The notes: generated from the sequence alone by a model not told the origin. A DNA stretch of 64,000 bases from Clostridiales bacterium (GCA_009782505.1 WRIW01000007.1:1-64000); one strand, 5' to 3'. Shown: positions 25,143-34,129, numbered from the stretch's first letter. Program-made: numbers and translations.

Positions 25143-26900
25143 ATGAATCGAGCTATGTTTTCCGGGGTGGCGGGCCTGAAGGTCCACCAGACCAGGATGG
25201 ACGTGATCGGCAATAACATTGCCAACGTCAACACTTACGGGTACAAATCCCAGAGGGCGGTCTTCAGCGATATCTTCTATCAGACGCTGCGGGGCGCTTC
25301 CATGGGTACGAACAGCAGGGGCGGCGTCAACCCCTCCACAGTGGGATACGGCGCCATGCTAGCTGGTATCCAGAACATGATGACCCAATCCAGCATGCAG
25401 AACACGGGTTACGGGCTGGACGTAGCCATCACCGGCGAAGGTTTCCTCCAGGTCATGGACGCCGATGGCAACGTCTTCTACACCAGGGCGGGCATGCTGG
25501 ACTTCGACTCGGTGGGCAACCTGGTAGACATCAACGGCAACTTTGTACTGGGCTCCAGGGACCTGAACGGCACCGACGGCACCCAGAAGATCAACCTGGT
25601 AGACCCCCTGGGGTCGGTGAACTCCGGCGTGCCTACCTCTGTGCAGAGGCTGAACGGCTTGATCTACACCCTGACCGGGTCGAGCAACTCCAAGTACGGC
25701 AACGTAAGCGTAAACTTCGCTTCGGACAAGACCATGGGCTTCAACGACGAGGCCACCATGGCCAAGGCGAAAGCCGTGGTCAACGCCACGGGCACCATCG
25801 ACGTGAAGCTGAACGCCTACGCCACATTTACCAGCCTGGACGAGCTGAACAAAGCCATTAACGACGCCATCGTGGAAGCGGTGAAAGCCGAGACGGGGGA
25901 GAGCCAGCACATCGCGGGGGACTTCAAGCTCACCGTGACGGAAGACAACGGCGCCACCTTCGACCCCTTCAAGGACGGCCCCCTCACCGGGGCGGAGATC
26001 GTAGGCTCCAACTTCAGCGTGAAGCCGGGCGTATTTACCGGCATACCCAACGGGGGCATCGACGGCTTCAATATCAAGGAAGTCAACACCGGCTTCACCG
26101 GCGTGGGGGACTTGACAGAATTTAAAGTCGTTTACTATGACGGTTCATCGTCAACGCCCCCCTACGACGTACCGGGCTGGGAAGTATACATGAAGATTAT
26201 CGACCCGGATACGTCCGAGGAAAAAGAGTACATCTGTTTCGTCCCCTGCGAGGCGGAGGACATCGGTTCCGCCCTTTTGATGATGAACAAAGATCCCATG
26301 GCTTCGGGCAGCGACACCTTCACCGTCACCTTCCCCGGTTTCGCTAGGATGAACCAAATACTGGATACTGAAGACCCGTTAATAGCAGACGGCGATGAAG
26401 TGGATTTGCTGTTGAAGAACGGTATTAATCCTGGACCCCCTAGCGACATCACCGTCACCGCCTCGGAGCCCTCCAAGGAGCTGGGCCTGGGCAGCGTGAA
26501 CTTCAGCATGCAGGGCGCCACCGAAGGTGGCGCGGTCACCCCGGACCAGCTCACGGGCATCACCATCGGCGCCGACGGGGCGGTCTACGTGAGCCACGCC
26601 GAGTACGGCACCGTGGCGGTAGGCAAGATCATGCTGGCAAACTTCGCCAACCCCCGCGGCTTGCAGCAGGTGGGCAGCAACTACTACAAGGAGACGCCCA
26701 ACTCCGGCCCGGTGCAGTACGCCGACCCCGGCTCGGACGGCACAGGGGCGCTGAAGGCCAGCACCCTGGAAATGTCCAACGTGGACCTCTCCGACCAGTT
26801 CGTGGACATGATCGTCACCCAGAGGGGTTTCCAAGCCAACTCCAGGGTCATCACCGTCTCCGACACATTACTTGAGGAACTCATCAACCTGAAACGTTAA
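25143..26900 (+). CDS. flgE: Flagellar hook protein FlgE
   Basis: Hook subunit, 585 residues. N-terminal rod/hook motif GNNIANVNTYGYKSQRAVFS at about residue 22; C-terminal NVDLSDQFVDMIVTQRGFQA followed by NSRVITVSDTLLEEL. A variable middle of about 300 residues sits between. I chose ATG 25143 because AAGGAG at 25127-25132 fits and the preceding hairpin region would be translated from the earlier in-frame start at 25062. Confidence 0.97.
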   Translation: MNRAMFSGVAGLKVHQTRMDVIGNNIANVNTYGYKSQRAVFSDIFYQTLRGASMGTNSRGGVNPSTVGYGAMLAGIQNMMTQSSMQNTGYGLDVAITGEGFLQVMDADGNVFYTRAGMLDFDSVGNLVDINGNFVLGSRDLNGTDGTQKINLVDPLGSVNSGVPTSVQRLNGLIYTLTGSSNSKYGNVSVNFASDKTMGFNDEATMAKAKAVVNATGTIDVKLNAYATFTSLDELNKAINDAIVEAVKAETGESQHIAGDFKLTVTEDNGATFDPFKDGPLTGAEIVGSNFSVKPGVFTGIPNGGIDGFNIKEVNTGFTGVGDLTEFKVVYYDGSSSTPPYDVPGWEVYMKIIDPDTSEEKEYICFVPCEAEDIGSALLMMNKDPMASGSDTFTVTFPGFARMNQILDTEDPLIADGDEVDLLLKNGINPGPPSDITVTASEPSKELGLGSVNFSMQGATEGGAVTPDQLTGITIGADGAVYVSHAEYGTVAVGKIMLANFANPRGLQQVGSNYYKETPNSGPVQYADPGSDGTGALKASTLEMSNVDLSDQFVDMIVTQRGFQANSRVITVSDTLLEELINLKR

Positions 26901-26906
26901 ACCAAA

Positions 26907-26976
26907 CGACGACGGATTTATGCCGTCGTCGGCGAGGGGAAGGCTACGGAGCTGCTCCCTTCGCCCATGACGGCAT
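26907..26976 (+). promoter_or_regulatory. Alternative RNA stems between flgE and flbD
   Basis: Hairpin A pairs 26907-26915 with 26923-26931 (nine perfect pairs, seven-base loop). Hairpin B pairs 26931-26939 with 26957-26965 (one wobble). A competing stem C pairs 26920-26927 with 26969-26976 (ATGCCGTC with GACGGCAT, eight perfect pairs); it shares bases with the right arm of A. A and C cannot form together, an attenuator-like layout. No T-run follows. Confidence 0.5.
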
Positions 26977-27027
26977 CAAAAGCAAAAGCAAAAAAGCCAA
27001 AGTAATAAAGCAGAGGAGAAGAGCGAC

Positions 27028-27225
27028 ATGATCACATTAACCAAGCTGGACGGTTCGATTTTTGCCCTGAATTCGGATCTCATCGAAACGGTGGTGGAGA
27101 ATCCGGATACGACAATTCACCTGACTATCAAGAAGTTCTACATCGTGAAAGAATCGATGGACGAGGTCGTAGAAAAGGTTGTCGAATTCCGCAAAGACAT
27201 CAACGGCGCTCTGAACCGTTTTTAA
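27028..27225 (+). CDS. flbD: Flagellar protein FlbD (SwrD-like)
   Basis: A 65-residue small protein with the family pattern MITLTKLDGSIFALNSDLIE then VVENPDTTIHLTIKKFYIVK. It is found directly after flgE in Firmicutes. The Bacillus homologue SwrD raises motor torque. RBS GAGGAGAAG precedes ATG 27028 and motA follows by 33 bp. Confidence 0.92.
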   Translation: MITLTKLDGSIFALNSDLIETVVENPDTTIHLTIKKFYIVKESMDEVVEKVVEFRKDINGALNRF

Positions 27226-27258
27226 ACGGGATTATCGCTTAAGGAGGATATGGCAGCC

Positions 27259-28095
27259 ATGAAGAAAAAAACTGACATCATGTCAATACTTGGATGGGTG
27301 TTCGGATTTGGCCTGATGTATCTCGGCATCATTCTTTCCAAAGACATCGCCAGCGGCTCATACTCCATCGACCCGGGCAATATCATCAACTTCTTCGACC
27401 CCACGAGCCTGGTCATCGTCGTAGGCGGTACGTTTACGGCCCTGATGGTATCCTACCCGGGGAGCCAGATCGCCAAGATACCGAAGCACCTGATGATCGT
27501 GCTGACGCCTAAGCAGTACGAGCCCATCAAGTACATCGACCAGCTGGTGGAGTTTGCCAAGAAAGCCAGGATCAACGGCTTGCTGGCCCTGGAAGAAGAC
27601 CTGGACCATATCGAAGACAACTTCCTGAAGAGCAGCATGATGATGGTTGTGGACTCCATCGACCCGGAAAAGGTCAAGCAGCAGCTGGAGACCCGGTTGG
27701 AGCACCTGGACGAGCGCCACGCCTCGGAGCGGGGCTTATACCAGAAGGGAGCCGGGTACGCCCCCGCCTTCGGTATGATCGGGACTCTGATCGGCTTGAT
27801 CAACCTGCTGAAAAACCTGGAGGACTCCTCGTCCATCGGGCCGAACATGGCTGTCGCGCTGATCACGACATTTTACGGAACCGTACTGGCAAACCTTATC
27901 TTTACGCCCATCGCAAATAAGCTGGAAGCCCGCCATGAGGAAGAGTTCCTGTGCAACATGATCATATGCGAAGGGGTCCAAGCTATACAAGCAGGGGAAA
28001 ACCCCAAGTTCATCCAGGAGCGCCTCATGAACCTGCTGCCCCACTACAAGCAAAACCTGGTGGGCTCCGAAAGCGGCGGCGGCGGCGAAGAGTAA
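27259..28095 (+). CDS. motA: Flagellar motor stator protein MotA
   Basis: Proton- or sodium-conducting stator subunit with four membrane helices: ILGWVFGFGLMYLGIILS and the SLVIVVGGTFTALMV region at the N-terminus, and GYAPAFGMIGTLIGLINLL and NMAVALITTFYGTVLANLIF at the C-terminus. The cytoplasmic loop contains charged residues (EDLDHIEDN, ERHASERG) that contact FliG. I placed the start at ATG 27259, 11 bases after AAGGAGG (27241-27247); ATG 27250 is too close to that site. Confidence 0.95.
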   Translation: MKKKTDIMSILGWVFGFGLMYLGIILSKDIASGSYSIDPGNIINFFDPTSLVIVVGGTFTALMVSYPGSQIAKIPKHLMIVLTPKQYEPIKYIDQLVEFAKKARINGLLALEEDLDHIEDNFLKSSMMMVVDSIDPEKVKQQLETRLEHLDERHASERGLYQKGAGYAPAFGMIGTLIGLINLLKNLEDSSSIGPNMAVALITTFYGTVLANLIFTPIANKLEARHEEEFLCNMIICEGVQAIQAGENPKFIQERLMNLLPHYKQNLVGSESGGGGEE

Positions 28096-28163
28096 TGATA
28101 GGATGGCTGCATAAGCCCGGGGCGGAGCATTAGTGAGAAGTAATCGGAAGGGCTGGTGAGAAG

Positions 28164-28985
28164 ATGGCACGGAAAGGCCGTGGAGAAGGCGGAGGGGAAT
28201 CCTGGCTAAATACATACGCGGACATGGTCACGCTGTTGCTGACATTCTTCATCGTTATGCTCAGTATGTCTACTATTGAGGTAGAAAAATTCGACGCTCT
28301 GGTCAGATCCTTTAACCCCGGTTACGATAAGGGCGTATCCGACGGGGGGGACTCGGACTTCATCATCGAAGACCCCATGGACGGCTTGAGCATAGACCAG
28401 GAGCTGACCATGGAGACCCTATTTGAGATGATACAGGAGTATATCCAGGAAAACAACATGCAGAACGACATGTCGGCCTCCCTGGAAAACGGCTTGATCT
28501 ATCTGCGCTTCAGCAGCGCCATGCTCTTTGTGCCGGACAGCTACACTATGCTCAGCGGGTCGAAGCCCCTGATGGATTTTGTGGGCACAGTACTGAAGCT
28601 TTACGAGGAAAGGATCAAATCCATCAATATCCTGGGGCATACGGCCCGTACGGGAAGGATAAATTCGAATGTATCCGACTGGCTGCTCTCCGGGGAAAGA
28701 GCCGCCACGGTAGCCATGTACTTCGAGGACATCGGCGTCGATAAAAACAAAATGATAACCTTCGGTTATGGGGACAACTACCCCATCGCGGACAATACCA
28801 CGGAGTCCGGCAGGAGCCAGAACCGGCGCGTAGAGCTGGTCATCGTGGGCATGGAAAGCATGGATAACTTTGACATATACGGTATGCTCAGCGGGGTCAT
28901 CGACGACAACGACATGGCAAGCGGCGATGTGCTGACGCCCAGGCCGCCGGCCGGGGGCGCGCCTGAAGCCGGCGGGGAAGACTAA
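28164..28985 (+). CDS. motB: Flagellar motor stator protein MotB
   Basis: Stator subunit anchored to peptidoglycan, 273 residues. The single membrane helix contains the ion-carrying Asp at about residue 20 (WLNTYADMVTLLLTFFIVML). The C-terminal OmpA-like domain has INILGHTARTGR, then NRRVELVI. A Pro/Gly-rich tail follows. RBS GGTGAG is weakly spaced before ATG 28164. The usual next gene, fliL, is missing. Confidence 0.95.
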   Translation: MARKGRGEGGGESWLNTYADMVTLLLTFFIVMLSMSTIEVEKFDALVRSFNPGYDKGVSDGGDSDFIIEDPMDGLSIDQELTMETLFEMIQEYIQENNMQNDMSASLENGLIYLRFSSAMLFVPDSYTMLSGSKPLMDFVGTVLKLYEERIKSINILGHTARTGRINSNVSDWLLSGERAATVAMYFEDIGVDKNKMITFGYGDNYPIADNTTESGRSQNRRVELVIVGMESMDNFDIYGMLSGVIDDNDMASGDVLTPRPPAGGAPEAGGED

Positions 28986-29035
28986 GGCGCCGTGCCGGCG
29001 AGCATGATTCCGGAGGATGAGGGGGAAGACGACCT

Positions 29036-30031
29036 GTGGCGGAAAACCTGTCTCAGAGCCAAATCGACGATCTGCTGAAAAAGATGCAAAGCGGTGGTAA
29101 GCAAGAGACCGTCGAAGTGGAAGAACCGGCGAGCAAGGTGAAGGAATACGACTTCACCTCGCCGAAGAAGTTCACCAAGGATCAATTAAATTCGTTGAGT
29201 AACCTGTACGACGGGTTTTCCCGGGTGGTTGCTTCTTACTACACGAGCATACTCCGCGACCTCTGTGAGGTAAGCGTGGTGCAGATCGAGGAGCAGCGCT
29301 ACTACGAGTTCAGCAACGCTCTTCCGGACAATACCCTGGTGGCTATGATGGACTTCAAGCCCCAGGAGCCCAACTATGACGAGACGGTCATCATGATGGA
29401 GCTGGCGTCTTCCTTCGGCTACCTGCTCATCGAGCGGCTCATGGGGGCCTCCGGCGACGTATACCTGCCGGACAGGGACTATACGGATATCGAGCTTACC
29501 ATCCTGCGTACCGTCCTTGACCGGGTGTCGGAGTACCTCCAGGAAGCCTGGCGCAACTACTTCGCCGTAAGCACGGAGATGCGGGGGATAGAGACCAACG
29601 GCCGTATGATACAGGCTTTCGCGCCTCAGGACGTGGTCGTCATCATCACCATGGAGATCAACAGCGGGAATTTCTCCTGCACTTCCAATATATGTATGAC
29701 AGCGGAAAACCTGGACGTGATCATCGCCAGCTTCAGCACGAAGTTTGCCCGGGCGTCCAAGCAGCAGGCGCCGGAGCGGGAGAAGGCGAAGAAAGACCTG
29801 GTCATGGATTACCTGAAGCAATCCGACCTGGTGGTGGAAGCCGTACTGGACCAGTGCCAGATGAGCTTCAATGATGTATTGCAGCTTCAGGTAAACGACG
29901 TGATCGCCCTAAACAAACGGATAGACAGCGACATCTGCGTCACGGTAGACGGGGTGCCGTGGTACAACGCCAGGTTAGGCGAGAGCAAGATGAAGAAAGC
30001 AGTCAAACTAATCGACACCATTGACATGTGA
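29036..30031 (+). CDS. fliM: Flagellar motor switch protein FliM
   Basis: C-ring protein bound by phosphorylated CheY. The N-terminal CheY-binding peptide LSQSQIDDLLKKM is intact; the middle domain (YDFTSPKKFTKDQLNSLSNL and MMDFKPQEPNYDETVIMME) and the C-terminal SpoA domain (VLQLQVNDVIALNKRIDSDI) follow. At 331 residues the length is standard. GTG 29036 is six bases after GAGGGGGAAG. Confidence 0.97.
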   Translation: MAENLSQSQIDDLLKKMQSGGKQETVEVEEPASKVKEYDFTSPKKFTKDQLNSLSNLYDGFSRVVASYYTSILRDLCEVSVVQIEEQRYYEFSNALPDNTLVAMMDFKPQEPNYDETVIMMELASSFGYLLIERLMGASGDVYLPDRDYTDIELTILRTVLDRVSEYLQEAWRNYFAVSTEMRGIETNGRMIQAFAPQDVVVIITMEINSGNFSCTSNICMTAENLDVIIASFSTKFARASKQQAPEREKAKKDLVMDYLKQSDLVVEAVLDQCQMSFNDVLQLQVNDVIALNKRIDSDICVTVDGVPWYNARLGESKMKKAVKLIDTIDM

Positions 30032-30045
30032 AATGAGGGGTTTAC

Positions 30046-31368
30046 TTGGCTAACGACGAGACAATGTACGGCGAAATGCTGACCGAAAACGAGCTTGACG
30101 TCATCGGCGAGGTCATGAACATCAGCATGGGATCGGCCGCCACCGCCGTGTCCGCTATGCTGGACAAACAGGTCACCATCACCACGCCCACCCTTTCCCA
30201 GAGCAAGTTCGGCGAAGTGGACTATTCGGACATGGATCCTTCCGTGCTGGTGAAAATCAACTACGTGGAAGGCATCAACGGGACGAACGTCATCATGTTC
30301 CGGAGCAGGGATATGCAGATCATCCTGAATCTGCTCATGGGGGACGAAGACATCCCGCCGGAGGATACGGATTTTGAATTCGACGAGATGAGCATGAGCG
30401 CGGCCTGCGAAGTGATGAACCAGATGATGGGTTCCTCCGCCACCGCCCTGTCGGAAGTGATGGGCTCCACGGTAAACATCTCCACGCCCACCGCCCATAT
30501 CTCGGAGAGAGGGAACAACGTGGCCTCCGGCCTCATGGAGCTGGACGAAGGGGAGCCGGTGGTGTGCATATCCTTCAATCTGATGGTGGACCAGGTGATG
30601 GACTCAAACTTCATCAGCTTCCTGTCCATCAAGCTGGCAAGGGAAATCATTTCCATCGTCATGCCGGAAGATGCGGAGATACAGCCTCCGGCGCCCGCGG
30701 CGGAAGCCGCTCCGGCGCCCGCGCCCGAAGCGACGCCCGAGCCTGCGGCGGAAGCCCCGGCGGAGCCCGTACCCGCGCCCGCATCTGTGCCGGAGCCGGT
30801 GTTTACGCCGGCAGCCCCGGCCCCCGCGCCGGTGATGGAGCAGCCCGCTCCCGCGCCCGCAGCGGTTGCCCCGCCGCCTCCGCCCCCACCACCGCCGCCT
30901 CCGCCCCCACCACCGCCGCCTCCGCCTCCGGCGCAACCGGTACAGCAGGCGCCGCCGGTGATGCAGGCGCCGCCCGTGCAGCAGGCGCCATACGGAGCGG
31001 ACTTCAACACAGGACAAAGGATGGTCACACCAATGAGTCAGCTAAATGTCAAAATGCCGCAGTATCCGGATTTCTCCGACCAGATAAGGAGAGGCGTAGC
31101 CTCCGGCGGCAACATCAACCTCCTTTTGGGGGTGCCCCTGGAGGTATCCATCGTCATCGGCAAGACCCGGCGAAAGATCAAGGAGATACTGGAATTCGGC
31201 CAGGGCACGGTGCTGGAGCTGGAGAAGCAGACGGGGGCGCCGGCGGAGATCATCGTCAACGGCCAACTCCTGGCTTACGGCGACGTCATCGTCATCGGGG
31301 ACAACTTTGGCGTCAGGGTCACGGAGATAGTCGGCACCAAGGACTTGATGGATTCCCTGGGCGGATGA
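30046..31368 (+). CDS. fliY: Flagellar motor switch phosphatase FliY (FliN type) with polyproline linker
   Basis: Fuses a CheC-like CheY-P phosphatase to a FliN C-ring domain. The N-terminal half carries both phosphatase motifs (LDVIGEVMNISMGSAATAV and ACEVMNQMMGSSATALSEV). The C-terminal FliN domain reads GVPLEVSIVIGKTRRKIKEI. Between them lies a Pro/Ala/Glu linker ending in about 20 consecutive prolines (about residues 281-302), encoded by a 21-bp DNA repeat around 30.87-30.93 kb. At 440 residues it is longer than the usual 370-400. The TTG start follows TGAGGGG. Confidence 0.93.
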   Translation: MANDETMYGEMLTENELDVIGEVMNISMGSAATAVSAMLDKQVTITTPTLSQSKFGEVDYSDMDPSVLVKINYVEGINGTNVIMFRSRDMQIILNLLMGDEDIPPEDTDFEFDEMSMSAACEVMNQMMGSSATALSEVMGSTVNISTPTAHISERGNNVASGLMELDEGEPVVCISFNLMVDQVMDSNFISFLSIKLAREIISIVMPEDAEIQPPAPAAEAAPAPAPEATPEPAAEAPAEPVPAPASVPEPVFTPAAPAPAPVMEQPAPAPAAVAPPPPPPPPPPPPPPPPPPPPAQPVQQAPPVMQAPPVQQAPYGADFNTGQRMVTPMSQLNVKMPQYPDFSDQIRRGVASGGNINLLLGVPLEVSIVIGKTRRKIKEILEFGQGTVLELEKQTGAPAEIIVNGQLLAYGDVIVIGDNFGVRVTEIVGTKDLMDSLGG

Positions 31369-31427
31369 GCCCGATCTTAGGGAATATCCCGTTCAAATGA
31401 AAACGCCGGGTTCATATCGTTGATTTT

Positions 31428-31452
31428 ATGGTATAATTAGTGATGGTATAAT
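31428..31452 (+). promoter_or_regulatory. Two extended -10 promoters upstream of cheY
   Basis: ATGGTATAAT occurs twice, at 31428-31437 and 31443-31452, 15 bp apart. Both contain TGGTATAAT, an extended -10 element (TGnTATAAT) that can work without a good -35. They lie in an AT-rich 166-base spacer between fliY and cheY. A perfect TTGACA (31472-31477) downstream lacks a convincing -10. Confidence 0.45.
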
Positions 31453-31534
31453 CAACAGTAGATAAATTTATTTGACAGAAACGTAGCGATAAGCAGTATC
31501 CACGACAATTATTTAATCCGGGAGGAGTAGCAGG

Positions 31535-31897
31535 ATGTATAAGATTTTGGTTGTAGACGACGCCGGGTTCATGAGGATGACCATTAAAAACCACTTGACG
31601 AAAGCCGGTTATACGGATTTCGTGGAAGGCGAAGACGGGGCGAAAGCCGTGGAGCTTTACAGCGTCGAGAAGCCGGACCTGGTCATCATGGATATCACCA
31701 TGCCGAACATGAACGGGATAGAAGCCCTCAGGGCCATCTCCCAGGCGGATCCCGGGGCTAAGGTCATCATGTGCTCGGCTATGGGCCAGGAGTCCATGGT
31801 CATGGAGGCCATCACCCTTGGGGCGCTGGACTTCATCGTCAAGCCATTTAAACAGGAAAGGATCGTACAGACCGTATCGAAGGTGCTGCCTCTTTGA
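31535..31897 (+). CDS. cheY: Chemotaxis response regulator CheY
   Basis: Receiver-only protein of 120 residues that binds FliM (and FliY) when phosphorylated. Phospho-acceptor Asp53 (LVIMDITMP), acidic pair Asp8-Asp9, Ser81 and Lys103 (FIVKPF) are all present. RBS GGGAGGAGTAGCAGG precedes ATG 31535. Its stop overlaps the fliO start by four bases (TTGA). Confidence 0.97.
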   Translation: MYKILVVDDAGFMRMTIKNHLTKAGYTDFVEGEDGAKAVELYSVEKPDLVIMDITMPNMNGIEALRAISQADPGAKVIMCSAMGQESMVMEAITLGALDFIVKPFKQERIVQTVSKVLPL

Positions 31898-32247
31898 ACG
31901 AAGGCTTAGCCGCCTTCGGCTCCGTCGTCGGCGTCTGCGTAGTCATGGTCCTTATCTTCGTGGCGGCTTTCTATGTCACGAAGCTTATGGGGAAGCATTA
32001 TTCCATACAGGCGTCCTTCTCCAAAGAGATGAGGGTCATCGACAAGCTGGCGCTGGGCCGGGATCGTTTTTTGCTCATCGTAGAAGCAGGAGAAAAAGTC
32101 CTGCTTCTCGGCGTAAGCCCGCAGCAAATCGATACCCTGGCGGAGCTGGATAAAGATGGTTTTGCCGACCTGCCGCCGGCACAGGAAAACATGGATTTCC
32201 TGAGCTTGCTGAGAAGCAGGATCAAAAAACCGGAAAATCACGATTAG
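31894..32247 (+). CDS. fliO: Flagellar biosynthesis protein FliO
   Basis: A 117-residue membrane protein that helps assemble the FliP gate ring. One membrane helix near the N-terminus (VVGVCVVMVLIFVAAFYVTK) is followed by a cytoplasmic part with IDKLALGRDRFLLIVEAGEK and VLLLGVSPQQI, typical of FliO. The TTG start overlaps the cheY stop. fliP follows by 9 bp, as usual. Confidence 0.9.
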   Translation: MNEGLAAFGSVVGVCVVMVLIFVAAFYVTKLMGKHYSIQASFSKEMRVIDKLALGRDRFLLIVEAGEKVLLLGVSPQQIDTLAELDKDGFADLPPAQENMDFLSLLRSRIKKPENHD

Positions 32248-32256
32248 GGTGTTGTC

Positions 32257-33030
32257 ATGAGGCGGTCTGCGTTTAAAATAACGGTTTTCATCCTGTGCGC
32301 CCTGGCGGCCATGGCTTGGACCATACCCGGGGAATCCAGCCTACAGGCGGCTATCCTGAATATCGATCTGGGCCCCGAGGGGGCGGAAGGCGTATTGGGG
32401 CCGCTGCAGCTGTTGGTGTTCCTGGCTCTCATTACTCTGATCCCGTCGATCCTGATCATGATGACCAGCTTCACCAGGATCATCATCGTGTTTTCCTTCC
32501 TGCGAAACGCCCTTGGCGCCCAGGCGCCCCCCAGCCAGGTCATCGTGGGGGTCGCGCTCTTCCTCTCCTTCTTCATCATGTGGCCTGTGGGCGTGGATAT
32601 CTATGATTCAGGCGTACAGCCCTTCCTGGACGGGGAGATATCCCAGGCGGAGTGCCTGGAAAACATGTCCCAGCCTCTGAAAGTATTCATGCTAAAGCAG
32701 ACGAAAGCCCCGGAGCTGAATCTCTTCCTGTCCTTCGCCGGGGACGAGAGCCTGGTCCAGGAGGTGACGCCGGAAGCCCTCACCGGCCTGGGCATGCAGG
32801 TGGTGATCCCCGCCTTCATCCTTAGCGAACTAAAGCGGGCTTTCACCATCGGGTTCCTGTTATTCATCCCTTTCCTGGTGATCGACGTGATCGTGGCAAG
32901 CACCCTTATGTCCATGGGCATGGTGATGCTGCCGCCCTCCATGATATCCCTGCCTTTCAAGCTCATGCTCTTTGTGGTGGTGGACGGATGGACGCTCATC
33001 ATGGATATGTTGGTAAAAAGCTTCCGCTAG
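32257..33030 (+). CDS. fliP: Flagellar export gate protein FliP
   Basis: Pore-forming gate protein, 257 residues, with an N-terminal signal-like helix and four hydrophobic segments. Family motifs: TLIPSILIMMTSFTRIIIVF and FSFLRNALGAQAPPSQVIVG near the N-terminal third, and IPAFILSELKRAFTIGFLLF near residue 190. RBS GGTGTTGTC is weak; ATG 32257 fits FliP length. It lies in the fliOPQR order. Confidence 0.96.
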   Translation: MRRSAFKITVFILCALAAMAWTIPGESSLQAAILNIDLGPEGAEGVLGPLQLLVFLALITLIPSILIMMTSFTRIIIVFSFLRNALGAQAPPSQVIVGVALFLSFFIMWPVGVDIYDSGVQPFLDGEISQAECLENMSQPLKVFMLKQTKAPELNLFLSFAGDESLVQEVTPEALTGLGMQVVIPAFILSELKRAFTIGFLLFIPFLVIDVIVASTLMSMGMVMLPPSMISLPFKLMLFVVVDGWTLIMDMLVKSFR

Positions 33031-33081
33031 CTAAGCGCGAAGCGGAAGGACGGGTTTAACGAAAAGTAAGAGGTAGTATGT

Positions 33082-33345
33082 ATGACCCAAGGCGACGTCG
33101 TTATTTATCTGAGAAGCGCTTTATGGACGGTGATGAAGCTGGCGGCTCCATTGCTGCTGGTCAGCCTCGCCCTGGGGCTTCTTGTGGCTATATTTCAGGC
33201 GGCTACCCAGATACATGAGCAAACCCTGACTTTCGTGCCTAAGGTAGTGGGCATAGCCTTTCTGCTCCTTATCCTGGGAAACTGGATGCTCACGAACCTG
33301 ACGGATTTCTTCAACAGCGTGATCCAGCGCGTCCTGGAGCTGTAG
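33082..33345 (+). CDS. fliQ: Flagellar export gate protein FliQ
   Basis: An 87-residue two-helix gate subunit. The first helix (APLLLVSLALGLLVAIFQAA) runs into TQIHEQTLTFVPKVVGIAFL, which carries the conserved T-Q-I-x-E-x-T-L motif of FliQ. RBS AGAGGTAG precedes ATG 33082. It ends 10 bases before fliR. Confidence 0.97.
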   Translation: MTQGDVVIYLRSALWTVMKLAAPLLLVSLALGLLVAIFQAATQIHEQTLTFVPKVVGIAFLLLILGNWMLTNLTDFFNSVIQRVLEL

Positions 33346-33355
33346 GGGCGCCCGT

Positions 33356-34129
33356 ATGGTATGGGAACTCACCTCCCGGCAGCTGACCGCCTTCATCCTG
33401 GTGTTCTGCCGCATGACCGGCGTCGTGCTGTTTAACCCGCTCCTGTCACGGCGCAACATCCCTACCCAGTTTACCCTGGGGCTGAGCCTTGGCCTGGCCC
33501 TGCTCATCGCCCCCGGCCTGATGGATACCATGGGCGCCATGGACGAGCCCCTGACCCTGATCTTCGCCATCGGCGCAGAGCTCCTGATAGGCCTTGCCTG
33601 GGGGCTGGTCTTCCAGATATTCTACTACCTGCTCTTCATGGCTGGGGACGCCATCGACCTTGGGCTGGGCCTCTCCATGGCGAAGGTATTCGACCGCAAT
33701 ACCAACATCCAGATGTCCCTGTCGGGGAACCTGTTCAACCTGATGTTTGTGCTTTTCCTCTTCGCCACCAACAGCCACATCGTCCTTATCCGGCTGGCGG
33801 CCGCTTCCTACGATATCATCGGCCTGGGCGGGGCCGTGATGGGGCCCAAGCTGAGCGGCTTCATCGTGGATTTGTTCACCAACACGCTGAACCTGGCGAT
33901 CCGCCTGACCCTGCCTTTCCTGGCGGCGACCTTCACGGTGGAAGTCACGATAGGGATACTGATGAAGCTGGTGCCCCAGATCAATATCTTTTCCGTCCAT
34001 TTCCAGGCGAAAGTCATCATAGGGCTCATCCTCTTGTTTGTATTTACCGTGCCGGTGGCCAACTTCATGGACAACTATATGCAAACCATGCTTCATCAGA
34101 TGGAGAGAGTGCTCGGCACTATGCTGTAA
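33356..34129 (+). CDS. fliR: Flagellar export gate protein FliR
   Basis: A 257-residue gate protein with at least five hydrophobic helices. Visible family features include FCRMTGVVLFNPLLSRRNIP, GLAWGLVFQIFYYLLFMAGD and LTLPFLAATFTVEVTIGILM, plus KLVPQINIFSVHFQAKVIIG near the C-terminus. Start ATG 33356 is close behind GGGGCG. It is followed by flhB across a 73-base spacer. Confidence 0.95.
   Translation: MVWELTSRQLTAFILVFCRMTGVVLFNPLLSRRNIPTQFTLGLSLGLALLIAPGLMDTMGAMDEPLTLIFAIGAELLIGLAWGLVFQIFYYLLFMAGDAIDLGLGLSMAKVFDRNTNIQMSLSGNLFNLMFVLFLFATNSHIVLIRLAAASYDIIGLGGAVMGPKLSGFIVDLFTNTLNLAIRLTLPFLAATFTVEVTIGILMKLVPQINIFSVHFQAKVIIGLILLFVFTVPVANFMDNYMQTMLHQMERVLGTML

Noticed and set aside
30564-31400. 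278-codon frame overlapping fliY
   Set aside because: Alternative frame of the Pro/Ala-rich linker; low-complexity Ala/Gly/Arg product without motif.
31463-31492. SigD promoter before cheY (TAAA and GCGATAA)
   Set aside because: The spacer is 19 bases, too long for this sigma factor.
31472-31500. TTGACA-based housekeeping promoter before cheY
   Set aside because: The -35 box is perfect, but no acceptable -10 lies 16-18 bases downstream; the extended -10 boxes upstream are better.
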